From CBDCWO01 sp965223405 (lineage in GTDB: Bacteria > Bacteroidota > Bacteroidia > Chitinophagales > Saprospiraceae), in NCBI GenBank assembly GCA_965223405.1, contig CBDCWO010000006.1:4960001-5024000 (forward strand): a stretch of 64,000 nt of DNA, written 5' to 3'. Within the stretch, counting starts at the first letter, position 1, and every line of letters starts with the position of its first letter. Positions 1-9,467 of the stretch are shown piece by piece. Below the pieces are notes generated by a model. It was given only the letters and a program-made list of their open reading frames with translations. It was not told the DNA's origin and searched no databases. The translations under genes and the position numbers were made by a program.

Positions 1-474
1 TTGAGAGGTGCAAAGCACAACCTTTATGAAGGGGGTATTCGTATTCCTACTATCATCCGGTGGCCCCAAAAAGTGAAAGCAGGCTCAAAAATATCGACTC
101 CGTTGATTACCAATGATTTTTATCCCACTTTATTGGATCTGGCAGGGTTACCCTTGGAGTATGAAAATCACCTGGATGGGATTAGTTTTAAGGAGATCCT
201 AATGGGGAAAAAGAAAAATGCAGGAAGAAAACATTTGTTCTGGCATTATCCTCATTCCAAAATGGAAGGTGCCGTGAGATCGAAAAATTTTAAGCTTTTA
301 TATTTTTATAAAACAAAGAATGTAGAGCTTTATGATCTTAAATCTGATATCGGGGAACAAGTTAATTTAGCTAGGGAAATGCCGGGTAAGGAAAGAGTGC
401 TAACGCGGAGACTTAAGAAGTGGTTGATCCGAGTGGATGCAAAATATCCGAAAGGAATTTCTGGACCCATATAG
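1..474 (+). CDS. Sulfatase (S1 family), C-terminal part, cut by window edge
   Basis: This is the C-terminal 157 residues of a type I sulfatase; the catalytic N-terminal half lies outside the window. The segment starts at the conserved K(H)NLYEGGIRIPTI-type strand near the end of the alkaline-phosphatase-like domain, followed by a TPLITNDFYPTLLDLAGL block, an LDG(I)S motif, an HLFWHYPH segment and a C-terminal subdomain with LYDLKSDIGEQVNL. The same order of motifs is seen in the four complete sulfatases of this window. The first codon of the window (TTG) is internal, not a start. It precedes a broken sialidase-like gene by about 50 bases on the same strand, so the two were probably co-transcribed. 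Family assignment is secure; substrate cannot be told. Confidence 0.9.
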   Translation: MRGAKHNLYEGGIRIPTIIRWPQKVKAGSKISTPLITNDFYPTLLDLAGLPLEYENHLDGISFKEILMGKKKNAGRKHLFWHYPHSKMEGAVRSKNFKLLYFYKTKNVELYDLKSDIGEQVNLAREMPGKERVLTRRLKKWLIRVDAKYPKGISGPI

Positions 475-523
475 GATCAAATTGTTAAATTGCTCCTTAT
501 CGTTGAAATACAAATCGAAGTAC

Positions 524-1651
524 ATGGACAGGTTCTTTATTAAGACCAACCTTTTGGTGTTATTCTTTTTCTTATTCGTGGGGTGTAGGATCACTTCAGA
601 ACTGTATACGTGGGATAGTGGTAGCGCTTTTTTTGAAGTTCAAAAGCTATTTGATAATGAAAGATTTCCAAATGTGGTGGTTGCACCGGATGGCACCATT
701 ATGACAACCTGGGGAAGCAAAGATTTCAGAATCAGGAGAAGCTTGAATGGAGGCAAAACCTGGGAGCCGCCAAGAACACTTGCAAACCCCGGCTTTCATG
801 GTGGAGGAACGATTGTTGACGAAAACACAGGCGATGTGTTTGTCTTTATCGAAGAGGGTCATCCGATATCTCCGCTTAAGGTTTTTCGTAGTAGCGATAT
901 TGGGCTTTCATGGAATGAGGTGGACATTAAAATTATCCCCAACAGCATGGGTCATATTCCTTCAATGCATATGAATGAACATGGAATTACAATACAAAAT
1001 GGCAAATATAAAGGCAGGCTCATCCGTCCGACCAGATACTATGGGGGAGGAAATGACCGAAAGTTTTGGGATGACCATTATACCAATGCCATGTTTAGTG
1101 ACGATCATGGTTTGACATGGCAAACCAGCGAGCCTTTCCCGGCAAAAGGTACAGGTTAAGCTGCCATTGCTGAGTTATCGGATGGTGTTTTGTATTATAA
1201 TTCACGCAGACATAAATCTACCGATGGACTCAATCCCAGGCGACGGTATGAAGCTTTTAGTTACGATGGTGGAATGACATGGGAAAACATGTCTATCATC
1301 GAGCAACTTCCGGATGGAGATCAAAACCGGGATTATGGTTTAATGGGAGGTCTCACCAGATTACCCTTGAAAAATCACGATGTCTTATTATTTAGTAACA
1401 TTGAATCTGCGGGGGGAAGGCATCACGGTACGGTTTGGGCCAGTTTTGATGCCGGTAAGACTTGGCCGGTAAAACGGCTGGTGGATGAAGGAAGCTTCGC
1501 TTATTCTTCACTGGTCGCAGGAAGACCAGGTACTGCCTCTGAAGGGTATATCTACCTGTTCTATGAAAGTGAAGGTGGGGCAAAAATGGCCCGTTTTAAC
1601 TTAAGTTGGATTTTGGATGGAAGGAAAATTACTGATTTTACGAATCCCTGA
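524..1651 (+). pseudogene. Sialidase-like BNR propeller lipoprotein, interrupted by an in-frame TAA
   Basis: One reading frame runs from ATG 524 to the stop at 1649-1651, about 374 residues, but is broken by TAA at 1157-1159 (codon 212). The start at 524 gives a lipoprotein signal peptide (MDRFF, hydrophobic core, FVGC with Cys 21). Asp-box repeats of the BNR/sialidase fold lie on both sides of the stop: SLNGGKTW, SSDIGLSW and SDDHGLTW before it, SYDGGMTW and SFDAGKTW after it. The stop sits in GTG-stop-AAIAELSDG. The intact paralogue at 4666-6411 has VEPSFAELSNG at the aligned place, so the stop replaces a Glu codon (GAA to TAA). In GH33-type enzymes that Glu is thought to pair with the nucleophilic Tyr; the equivalence is my inference. 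A base-calling error is the main alternative to a true pseudogene. Confidence 0.8.
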
Positions 1652-1881
1652 TAGGAAGAAGTAGTTTTGCATAAGCGGTCTTCATTTATCTTCACTATAT
1701 TTTAAAATTTAATAGAAAAATCTGAGAGAGAAAAATTCTGTAGCTGGATTATATAGTGAATTTATTGTAAATTTATTTGGGATCCAAGTTGCAGCTATCG
1801 GGTCATCATCCTGATTCTGCACCCTATCGGAGGTAAGTCAATTTTCACTCTTTATATTCTGAAAATAAAATTTGTACCAAC

Positions 1882-2340
1882 ATGAAGGCAACGACATTGG
1901 AGATAAATGGGCAGGAATATAACGTTCGGGCAGCTCCCGGAACCATGCTGCTATGGGTGCTGAGGGAGCATCTGGGATTGACAGGCACCAAATATGCTTG
2001 TGGAAAATCATATTGTGGAAGTTGTACGATCCACATGGACGGCAAACCGGTAAAAGCGTGTGTAACCCCTCTCTCCCTTGCCGCAGGTCGTAAGATTATT
2101 ACCATCGAAGGTTTGGCTGAAGATGGTAAGCATCCCTTGCAAATCGCCTGGGAGAAACATCAGATCCCTCAATGCGGATATTGTCAATCCGGTATGATCA
2201 TGCAGGCTGCAGCATTGCTAAGGGAAAATAATAGGCCATCCAGAGATGAAATCATTGCCAGCCTTAATGGAAATTTATGTCGCTGTGGTACTTATTACAG
2301 AATTATAGATGCCATACAACAAATTGATACAATCAAATGA
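1882..2340 (+). CDS. (2Fe-2S) small subunit of a molybdenum hydroxylase
   Basis: This 152-residue protein matches the small electron-transfer subunit of the xanthine oxidase/isoquinoline 1-oxidoreductase family over its full usual length. The plant-type [2Fe-2S] cluster ligands are Cys 40, 45, 48 and 60 (CGKSYCGSC, then C). The second, all-helical cluster domain has Cys 98, 101, 133 and 135 (CGYC and CRCG). It passes electrons from the Mo centre of the partner subunit to an acceptor. Its stop overlaps the start of the large subunit by four bases (ATGA), so the two are translationally coupled. No FAD subunit or cytochrome c gene is adjacent, which fits the IorA type rather than the three-subunit xanthine dehydrogenase type. 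Confidence 0.92.
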   Translation: MKATTLEINGQEYNVRAAPGTMLLWVLREHLGLTGTKYACGKSYCGSCTIHMDGKPVKACVTPLSLAAGRKIITIEGLAEDGKHPLQIAWEKHQIPQCGYCQSGMIMQAAALLRENNRPSRDEIIASLNGNLCRCGTYYRIIDAIQQIDTIK

Positions 2341-4526
2341 AGGAAGATCCAATAAAATCAAAATCCACATTAACTAGAAGAAAATTTGTCCAGATTGCAG
2401 GAGGAGTTACTTTTTTGGTTACTTCTGGCATCGTGGTTCCCAAGGTGCTTGGGAGGAAAAAAAGTGAGGCAAATGATTTTACCGAATATGAAAATAGGGG
2501 GATCACATTATGGGTGCACCTCAGAGAAGACGGTCAAATCACAATCTATAATCCGGCTGCAGAGATGGGACAAGGAAGTATGACCGCATTACCTGCAATA
2601 CTTGCTGAAGAACTGGATGCTGATTGGTCAAAAGTGCACATTGAACATTCTCCCATAGAACCCGCCATTTATGGAGCAGGGTGGGGTGGAGGCAGAGGTG
2701 GCAGGATGATTACTGTAGGCAGTAGGACTGTGAGGAGTTACTTCGACTATATGAGACAGGCAGGAGCGCAGGCAAGATACATCCTTTTGGCCAGTGTTGC
2801 CAAGAAGTATGAAGTACCCATAAAAGCATTAAAAACTCAGGCTGGATACGTCATTTTCAGGAATAAAGAGATCCCCTATGGTGATATTGCGGGGTATATT
2901 GATACCGATATTGAGATTCCGGAAATTCCTGATGAAAATCTAAAAAATCCTGCTGATTTTAAATTGATAGGTTCTGTAGTGCCGAGGTTTGATATACCAT
3001 CAAAAACTGATGGCAGCGCAAAATTTGCAATAGACATCCGGTTGCCAGGCATGTTATATGGGGTAATATCACGATCTCCGGTGAATGGTGCTTCTCCAAA
3101 ACTATTTCATGAGAGTGACATTCGGAGAATCTCAGGCATCATCGAGGTAGTTATTTTGGATCATGGAGTGGGGATAATAGCTGAAACATTGGAAACAGCG
3201 CTTTCTGCCAAGGAAAAAATGTTCATTCAGTGGAGCGAAGACAATACGGCAGACACTTTCAACAGCGATGAAGTATGGAATGTGTATGATAAAGTCGCTT
3301 CCGATCGGTCTTATAAAAGTGAAATCATGACGGATAAGGGAGATGTTGAAAATCTCAGGACAACAGGAACACGTACCTATACTTTCGACTATAAAAATGA
3401 TTTTGTCCATCATGCCCATATGGAGCCATTAAATGCAGTTGCATCGGTATCAGGCGATGGATCTCAAGCCGAAGTATGGGCCGGAACTCAAGCTCCGGAC
3501 AGTGCTCGCAATACAGTAGCGAGAATCCTTGGAATCGAAAACGATAACGTCACTTTTCACCCGCAATATTTGGGCGGTGGATTTGGAAGACGATCTGCAT
3601 CTGATTATATAGCAGAAGCTGTACATCTATCCAATGCAGTACGCCGACCTGTAAAACTGGTGTGGACAAGAGAAGATGATATAGCATATGGGATGTTCAG
3701 ACCTGCTTCACTTCAGCGAATGCAGGCCAGTGTAACGAATAATGGTGAGATCATCAGTTGGTGGCATATCATCGTAGGAACAGGAGATCGGTTACTGGGA
3801 AGTGGTGCAAATACTGATTTTTATTCCTTCGCAAACCAACGTGTGGAGATCAGGGGTATAGATCATGGAATTCGAACAAAACATTGGAGAGCCGTAGGAC
3901 ATGGCCCTAATAAATTTGCCATTGAGTCTTTTGTTGATGAGATCGCTGTAGATTTAAATATTGATCCTTTGACTTTTAGACTCGGGCTGATGAAAAATCA
4001 TCCTAGAGCTCGAAGAGTTATACAAGCTGTAGCCGAAATGTCAGATTGGAATACACCTCCTGCAGCTGGTGTAGGCAGAGGAATTGCATTTGCCGAACGC
4101 AGTGGATCTCTGGGGGCCTGTGTTTGTGAAATATCTCTAGATGAAAAAAATGGGAAATTAAATGTACATAACATTTGGGCTTCCCTGGACTGCGGGGTAG
4201 TAGTACAACCGGATAATGTTATTGCTCAAATGGAAGGAGGAATTCTTATGGGCCTAAGTACAGTGCTTTCTGAGAGCATTACCTTTAAAAACGGGAGAGT
4301 ACAGGAATCAAATTTTCATGACTACCAGATTTTGAGAATTGCTGATTGTCCGGAAAGGATGGAAATCAAATTGGTTGCATCTAATGAGCATCCAACGGGT
4401 GTTGGAGAATCCGGAGTGCCGATCATTGGGGGTGCCGTTGCCAATGCATTTGCGGCATTAACAGGAAAAAGAATTCGGCATATGCCCTTTACTCCTGAAA
4501 AGGTATTGGCAGTACTAAATGGATAA
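2337..4526 (+). CDS. Molybdopterin-binding large subunit (IorB-like aldehyde/xanthine oxidase family)
   Basis: The 729-residue protein is the Mo-cofactor subunit, about the length of isoquinoline 1-oxidoreductase beta chains. A twin-arginine signal (LTRRKFVQ, then a hydrophobic stretch) lies near residues 13-35, so the complex is probably exported folded to the periplasm together with the small subunit. Two cofactor-contact motifs are visible: GGGFGRRS in the middle, and GVGESGVP near the C-terminus, which carries the Glu expected to act as base in this superfamily. The substrate is unknown; family members hydroxylate aldehydes or N-heterocycles. Its position between glycan-degradation genes makes an aldehyde or aldose substrate possible, but this is inference only. 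It ends 139 bases before the convergent sialidase-like gene; that gap holds only a weak palindrome (4616-4630). Confidence 0.9.
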   Translation: MKEDPIKSKSTLTRRKFVQIAGGVTFLVTSGIVVPKVLGRKKSEANDFTEYENRGITLWVHLREDGQITIYNPAAEMGQGSMTALPAILAEELDADWSKVHIEHSPIEPAIYGAGWGGGRGGRMITVGSRTVRSYFDYMRQAGAQARYILLASVAKKYEVPIKALKTQAGYVIFRNKEIPYGDIAGYIDTDIEIPEIPDENLKNPADFKLIGSVVPRFDIPSKTDGSAKFAIDIRLPGMLYGVISRSPVNGASPKLFHESDIRRISGIIEVVILDHGVGIIAETLETALSAKEKMFIQWSEDNTADTFNSDEVWNVYDKVASDRSYKSEIMTDKGDVENLRTTGTRTYTFDYKNDFVHHAHMEPLNAVASVSGDGSQAEVWAGTQAPDSARNTVARILGIENDNVTFHPQYLGGGFGRRSASDYIAEAVHLSNAVRRPVKLVWTREDDIAYGMFRPASLQRMQASVTNNGEIISWWHIIVGTGDRLLGSGANTDFYSFANQRVEIRGIDHGIRTKHWRAVGHGPNKFAIESFVDEIAVDLNIDPLTFRLGLMKNHPRARRVIQAVAEMSDWNTPPAAGVGRGIAFAERSGSLGACVCEISLDEKNGKLNVHNIWASLDCGVVVQPDNVIAQMEGGILMGLSTVLSESITFKNGRVQESNFHDYQILRIADCPERMEIKLVASNEHPTGVGESGVPIIGGAVANAFAALTGKRIRHMPFTPEKVLAVLNG

Positions 4527-4665
4527 TTGTTTGTCAGTAGGACATTAAGTCGCCTTATGACGTTTATCACAACAATGGGGTACAAACTTTATTCATGCAT
4601 ATAATCCCCGGGATCCATTAAGGCTTAATGTCAGATGTTCTTGAAGACTTTAAACATGAGATGAC

Positions 4666-6411
4666 TTAATAGACTTCAGCAGAAACCGATTCGATATAAA
4701 TACCTGCGTTATCTGTATTTCTTGAAGCAGACCGAAATCTCAGGTATGAAATCCCTCCCGAACATGGATTCATAAGTTCCAGGTCTTTGATGGATTTATT
4801 ATTTATAAATACTTGACAAATTGGAGATGGAGCCAGATGATCCCAGGCCATCTTTATCGTAATCCAACTATCAACAAGTAATACGTTCGCATCATTCAGT
4901 TTTCTATGACCGGGAATTTCCAAAACATGCATGGCAGTTGATCTGCCTTGATTATCGATAGGTTGGAACCAGCGGTCGTTAAGCGCAATACTACAGCCTT
5001 TGAATCCTTTATTTAATCGAATACGGGTTTTTATATATCCCCTTTTCCCTGCCGGGAAATTCCATACAGCACCATCTCTTTGAGAGTATACCGTTGTGTC
5101 AATAGGCCGCCTTACATGCAAAACCTGTTTATTTTGTTGATTTGGATGAGCGACTAACACCGCTCCGGGCTTCCGCTCATAATTATGATGGTACCAACGG
5201 TTATAAACGGCCGGCCTTATCATAATTTTCTGTCTGCTCCATTGACTTATTCCGTTTGAGAAATCATCATATCTTTTTCGCTCGTAAATCCAGTTTGGAT
5301 CTACTAATACAAAGGAACGATGACCTTCAGCTTGGCCACAAAGAACGAGGACATTCCCATTGTGTGTTTCTACCAGCTTTGATTCATTTAATCCTTTATC
5401 ACCTGGATGATTTACAAACATAGAGTCTCTAAGACGGTCTAACATTAATTCCCTATAGCCGATCCATGTATTTCCCTGGTCCTCTGAAATGGCTATGTGA
5501 AGTACTTCACGACCGGTAAAATTCCATTTATCCTGGGTCACCTCAGGACGTAATGCTTTGGCATTGTTCCATATCAAAATTAATCTATTCTTTGAGAGGT
5601 TTTTTAATGTGATCCAGCTATTGTCCCCGCAATAAAGATTTGTTTTTTCTGGATCGGACCAGGAAACTCCTTTATCTTTTGAAACGGACTTCCAGATATT
5701 AAAATTTGAGTTTCTCAGGTACATAAGTATATCACCATTTGACAATTCTGCAAAAGAAGGCTCAACGGCACCCGTTTGCCAGATGTTAGGTATTGTGTTG
5801 GGAACGTTTACTCGTGCTGAAGATTTCCAGGAATGACCATCATCATCCGAATAAAAAACGCCTGCACCTAAACCGCCGCCATGAAATCCACTGAGTACCC
5901 TTTTTTTATCCCCGATGTTTACCCAAAGCGCATTACCATAACAACTTGTATTGAGGGCCGAACTGTCAGGCAGGTTCATTGGTGTAAAAGTCCATGTTTT
6001 CCGATTGTTCTCTGATCTTGCGCAGATGACTCCATTGCCCCGATCAATATAAAATACCATGATTTCTCCGGATATAGGACTAATAGTAGAAAACGATTGA
6101 GCTACATTACCAGGTGTTTCCAATAATACTTTTTCTTCAGTCCAGGTTCTACCTTCGTCATCAGATAAACGGTAGAAAACCGCATTGCTAAAGCCCCCGG
6201 TATCCCAATCCCCATTTCGGTAAATATATATGATCGTGCTATCTCCATCACGCAGAAGTGTTGCCCCTTCATGAGCCTGAGGTTCTCCAAGATAAATTGG
6301 TGGTGAGGGTTTTTCATGTGTGATGTTTTGAACAAATTTTACTGCATCTTCAGGATTGCCAGAGACCAACAAAAGAAATATCAGAAAAAGATAATTATTC
6401 AGTTGAATCAT
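4666..6411 (-). CDS. Secreted sialidase-like (BNR) protein with C-terminal accessory domain
   Basis: The 581-residue protein begins with a signal peptide (MIQLNNYLF then LIFLLLVSG). Residues to about 370 form a six-bladed BNR propeller with five Asp boxes: SDDEGRTW, a degenerate SENNRKTW, SDDDGHSW, SKDKGVSW and SEDQGNTW. A VEPSFAELSNG segment carries the presumed active-site Glu. The C-terminal 200 residues look like a beta-sandwich, possibly a concanavalin-like domain, starting near YDDFSNGISQW. It is the last gene of the susCD-sulfatase-sulfatase string, 27 bases after the preceding sulfatase. Sialic acid need not be the substrate: many BNR proteins in sulfatase loci have untested specificities. 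Fold assignment is strong, reaction weak. Confidence 0.82.
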   Translation of the reverse strand: MIQLNNYLFLIFLLLVSGNPEDAVKFVQNITHEKPSPPIYLGEPQAHEGATLLRDGDSTIIYIYRNGDWDTGGFSNAVFYRLSDDEGRTWTEEKVLLETPGNVAQSFSTISPISGEIMVFYIDRGNGVICARSENNRKTWTFTPMNLPDSSALNTSCYGNALWVNIGDKKRVLSGFHGGGLGAGVFYSDDDGHSWKSSARVNVPNTIPNIWQTGAVEPSFAELSNGDILMYLRNSNFNIWKSVSKDKGVSWSDPEKTNLYCGDNSWITLKNLSKNRLILIWNNAKALRPEVTQDKWNFTGREVLHIAISEDQGNTWIGYRELMLDRLRDSMFVNHPGDKGLNESKLVETHNGNVLVLCGQAEGHRSFVLVDPNWIYERKRYDDFSNGISQWSRQKIMIRPAVYNRWYHHNYERKPGAVLVAHPNQQNKQVLHVRRPIDTTVYSQRDGAVWNFPAGKRGYIKTRIRLNKGFKGCSIALNDRWFQPIDNQGRSTAMHVLEIPGHRKLNDANVLLVDSWITIKMAWDHLAPSPICQVFINNKSIKDLELMNPCSGGISYLRFRSASRNTDNAGIYIESVSAEVY

Positions 6412-6438
6412 TTTATTCTTGGTTGTGACTTTTATTGT

Positions 6439-7881
6439 TCATTTGGATTTACCATCCCAGTACTCCATCACCTTGTCTGCTAAAATATTAGCTGTAGTTT
6501 TTACCCAGATGGGTATTGGGTTATTACTTTGCCAGCCTAAAAGTGATTTCTCCAGATTTTGTACTTCATTTGGGTGTGATTCGAGCAGATTTTCGTTTTC
6601 CAAAGGATCTTTACTTATTTCAAATAAAAAAGAAGGTCGTCCATTAAGAGCGATGAGTTTCCAGGGCCCTTGTCTTATGGCGGATGTATTACCTCGTTTC
6701 CAAAACAGGGGTGTTGATCGCCCTTCTTTGGTATTCGTTTCCAGTAAATCGATTCCGTCCAGTTTGAGCTTTTCAATTTCTTCGGGACTGTATCCGGCTA
6801 CAGAGCAAAATGTAGAGGCAATATCAAGTGTGGAGACCAAATTAGAGCGGATTTGTCCTTCTCTAATTGTATCGGGCCATGATAGACAAAAAGGAACTCT
6901 CAAACCGCCTTCCCATACGGTGCCTTTTCGTCCCCGCATTCCAGCGTTGTTGGTTTCAAGGTAAGTAGCAGCCCCATTGTCATTTGTAAAAAGTACAAGT
7001 GTGTTACTATAAAGTTCTTGTTTTTTTAATTCATCGATAACATAACCTATAGAGCGGTCAAGTGCGATGGTCATTGCTCCCAGTATACGCCTTTTGTCAG
7101 AATGAATATCACCTAAAACATTCTGATCTTCTTTTTTATAATGTAAGGGTGAGTGGACTGCATTGTAGGATAAATAGATGAAAAAGGGATTTTCACTGTT
7201 CTTTTCAATAAACTGAGCACACTTTTTACCCAGCTGATCGGTAAAGTATTCAGAGGTTCGGGTTAACGTTTGGTTCTCCATCAAGGACTGAGGTCCTGCG
7301 GTAAGTGTATCACTTAAAGGCCAATAGCTTCTGTGGCCGCCTAAAAACCCATAGAAATAATCGAATCCTCGGTTGTTGGGATGAAAATGTTGATATTCAC
7401 CTAAATGCCATTTTCCGAATGCAGCAGTGCGATAACCTTTCTTTTTTAACAAAGTTCCGATGGTGGGGACCGTGATGGGTAAACCATAATCTTTCGCCTC
7501 GATAGGTTCTGTGGTTTTTCCGGTTAGATTTTCTTCCACTCCAAAGGATTGTTGATAACGTCCTGTAATTAATCCGGCACGAGAAGGACCACAAACTGAG
7601 GCAGACACATATGCCTGCGTGAATGTTATTCCACTACTCGCCAATGCATCAATCTGAGGTGTTTTCCAATCCGTACAGCCTGTAAATCCAAAATCATCAT
7701 AACCCGCATCATCAACTAGAATTAATATCAAATTTGGCTGTTTATGGTGTGAATTATTTTCGTCGGAGGCGTATAAATTATCGTGAGTGCAGGCTAAAAC
7801 ACAAATAATTTGACCAATTGCAATCAACAAGCCAAATAATAGATAGCAAAAATAGTTCTTCAAAGCATAAAATGAATACAT
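6439..7881 (-). CDS. Sulfatase (S1 family), exported
   Basis: A 480-residue type I sulfatase hydrolysing sulfate esters. ATG at 7881 is preferred over an adjacent upstream TTG. The N-terminus has a hydrophobic segment ending in VLAC (Cys 31), giving a probable lipoprotein. The metal site motif ILVDDAGYDD begins near residue 54. The formylglycine motif is CGPSRAGLITGR with Cys 97, the Cys-type sulfatase signature, so an FGly-generating enzyme encoded elsewhere is needed. Later motifs include GKWHLG, and TNDNGA for the second Asp-Asn metal pair. It lies 15 bases after the sulfatase at 7900-9363 and 27 bases before the sialidase-like gene, in one operon. Confidence 0.93.
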   Translation of the reverse strand: MYSFYALKNYFCYLLFGLLIAIGQIICVLACTHDNLYASDENNSHHKQPNLILILVDDAGYDDFGFTGCTDWKTPQIDALASSGITFTQAYVSASVCGPSRAGLITGRYQQSFGVEENLTGKTTEPIEAKDYGLPITVPTIGTLLKKKGYRTAAFGKWHLGEYQHFHPNNRGFDYFYGFLGGHRSYWPLSDTLTAGPQSLMENQTLTRTSEYFTDQLGKKCAQFIEKNSENPFFIYLSYNAVHSPLHYKKEDQNVLGDIHSDKRRILGAMTIALDRSIGYVIDELKKQELYSNTLVLFTNDNGAATYLETNNAGMRGRKGTVWEGGLRVPFCLSWPDTIREGQIRSNLVSTLDIASTFCSVAGYSPEEIEKLKLDGIDLLETNTKEGRSTPLFWKRGNTSAIRQGPWKLIALNGRPSFLFEISKDPLENENLLESHPNEVQNLEKSLLGWQSNNPIPIWVKTTANILADKVMEYWDGKSK

Positions 7882-7899
7882 CAAAAAAGTGTTTCTAAG

Positions 7900-9363
7900 T
7901 TAATATTTAATTCCAAACAGTTGTTGATTTAGCCCTTCGGGCCCTGGAAGGATGCTATCTCGATCCGGGATATAAGTAACAAGGTCTTCAATGATGTCAG
8001 CGTACCGAATGTTGCCAGCCAGATTGTTCCATTCATGTGGATCGTTGTAATGGTCATATAATTCCCTTTCACCGTTTGCATATTGGATAAATCGCCATCT
8101 GTCATCTTTGAGGGAATAACTTCCTGGGCTTGCCGTGGTAATCGCTGGGGTGTCCCAACGGAGTTCAGGATTTTGAATAAGTGGTACCAAACTTCGTCCG
8201 TCCAAATCATTTTTCCTGGGTAGTCCGCACAATTCCACCAGGGTTGGAAATACATCAATTAAACTTACGGGCGCTTTTATGTTCAAAATCCTTCGCATAT
8301 TAGGAGTTGAAAGGACTAGAGGGATATGTGTAGACCTTTCCCAAAGGGTACGCTTATGCCAATGCCCTTTTTCACCTAAGTGATAGCCATGATCCGACCA
8401 AAAAACCACTATCGTATTATTTGCATATTTACTTTCCTCAAGTGCTTTTAGTATTCTGCCAAGAGATGCATCCGCAAAACTGATGGAGGCGAGATAGGCC
8501 TGAACTGCCACTTCCCATTCTTCAAACTCAACAACTTTTTGGTGTTTCGAAGCTGAATCCAGAGCACGGCTTTTTGCAGCAGGTCCCAGATCGTCTAGAT
8601 CATCCACTTTTATTTTAGGTAATGAAAAAGAGCCTGGTGGATATTGATCAACATAGAATTTCGGATTAAACCAAGGAACATGGGGTCGGAATATTCCAAC
8701 CGCTAAGAAAAACGGTTTTGTATGATCCCGCTCTAACACCTCTGCAGCCCAGGATGAGACCATGTGATCCGGCCAGTCTGATTCCGGTTGGTCCACAGCA
8801 CCCCAATCAAAATTCCTTTTGGTTAATGGTGTGATTTTGCGGATGGGTCTTCCGGGAAGTTCGGGATCCGGAAGTACACTATAAGGACTTCTCCATCGGT
8901 TTCCGACAAACGCTCCTTTGGAACCCTCCTCATTCCACCAAAAGTATTCATCAAAACTTTCAGGATCGTAATTATGGGGTGGGGGATCATGAAATATCTT
9001 GCCTCCTCCCAAAACTTTGTATCCATGCTGTCTGAAGTATTGTGGCAGAGTGACAACATCTGGTACTTTATCCCTCATTTTCGTATGATTTTCATAAATA
9101 CCTGTATTGAAGGGGTGTTTTCCAGTAAGCAGCGATACACGAGATGGGTTGCATACCGGAGCATTGCAATGGGCATTGGCAAATAATACTCCATTTTTGG
9201 CAAGCCTGTCAATGTTAGGAGTTTTGACATCCGGATTTCCTAAAACTCCTATCCAGTCATTCATATCATCCACCGCAACAAATAAAACGTTAGGTTTTTG
9301 TTTAACTGGCTTTCCACAGCCAACTATCCATGTAAATATTAAAAAGAGAGTAAGTCGACTCAT
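7900..9363 (-). CDS. Sulfatase, iduronate-2-sulfatase-like, lipoprotein
   Basis: The 487-residue protein has a short lipoprotein signal (IFTWIVGC, Cys 16). VAVDDMNDW carries the metal-binding Asp pair and CNPSRVSLLTGK carries the formylglycine Cys 71. The DDMNDW opening, the GGGKIFHDP segment and the FWSDHGYHLGEKGHWHKRTLWE block resemble iduronate-2-sulfatase/choline-sulfatase-like members (SulfAtlas S1_7 type by my recollection), rather than the arylsulfatase A type seen at 17895 and 22606. An S1_7-like enzyme would fit removal of sulfate from a uronate or hexose inside a sulfated glycan. It is the first gene after the hairpin that follows susD. Confidence 0.92.
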   Translation of the reverse strand: MSRLTLFLIFTWIVGCGKPVKQKPNVLFVAVDDMNDWIGVLGNPDVKTPNIDRLAKNGVLFANAHCNAPVCNPSRVSLLTGKHPFNTGIYENHTKMRDKVPDVVTLPQYFRQHGYKVLGGGKIFHDPPPHNYDPESFDEYFWWNEEGSKGAFVGNRWRSPYSVLPDPELPGRPIRKITPLTKRNFDWGAVDQPESDWPDHMVSSWAAEVLERDHTKPFFLAVGIFRPHVPWFNPKFYVDQYPPGSFSLPKIKVDDLDDLGPAAKSRALDSASKHQKVVEFEEWEVAVQAYLASISFADASLGRILKALEESKYANNTIVVFWSDHGYHLGEKGHWHKRTLWERSTHIPLVLSTPNMRRILNIKAPVSLIDVFPTLVELCGLPRKNDLDGRSLVPLIQNPELRWDTPAITTASPGSYSLKDDRWRFIQYANGERELYDHYNDPHEWNNLAGNIRYADIIEDLVTYIPDRDSILPGPEGLNQQLFGIKY

Positions 9364-9379
9364 AAGAAGTGTAAGTTAT

Positions 9380-9417
9380 TTTAAAAGGAGTGATCAAATC
9401 AAATCACTCCTTTTAAA
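9380..9417 (-). terminator. 15-bp perfect hairpin between susD and the sulfatases
   Basis: The arms 9380-9394 (TTTAAAAGGAGTGAT) and 9403-9417 (its exact complement) enclose an eight-base loop. On the minus strand the hairpin ends in a T/A-rich tract. It lies after the susD stop and 17 bases before the next gene's start codon. A partial terminator or mRNA-stabilising hairpin here would give high susCD and lower sulfatase expression, a common arrangement in such loci; that role is inferred. Confidence 0.7.
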
Positions 9418-9467
9418 TTTTGAAGCCTCAAAATTAGATTATCAAGCTGTTGGTTATTATTCTGGGA

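Noticed and set aside
4616..4630. CATTAAG/CTTAATG palindrome between the Mo hydroxylase and sialidase-like genes as a terminator
   Set aside because: The stem is AT-rich, only six to seven bases with almost no loop, and has no T-run.
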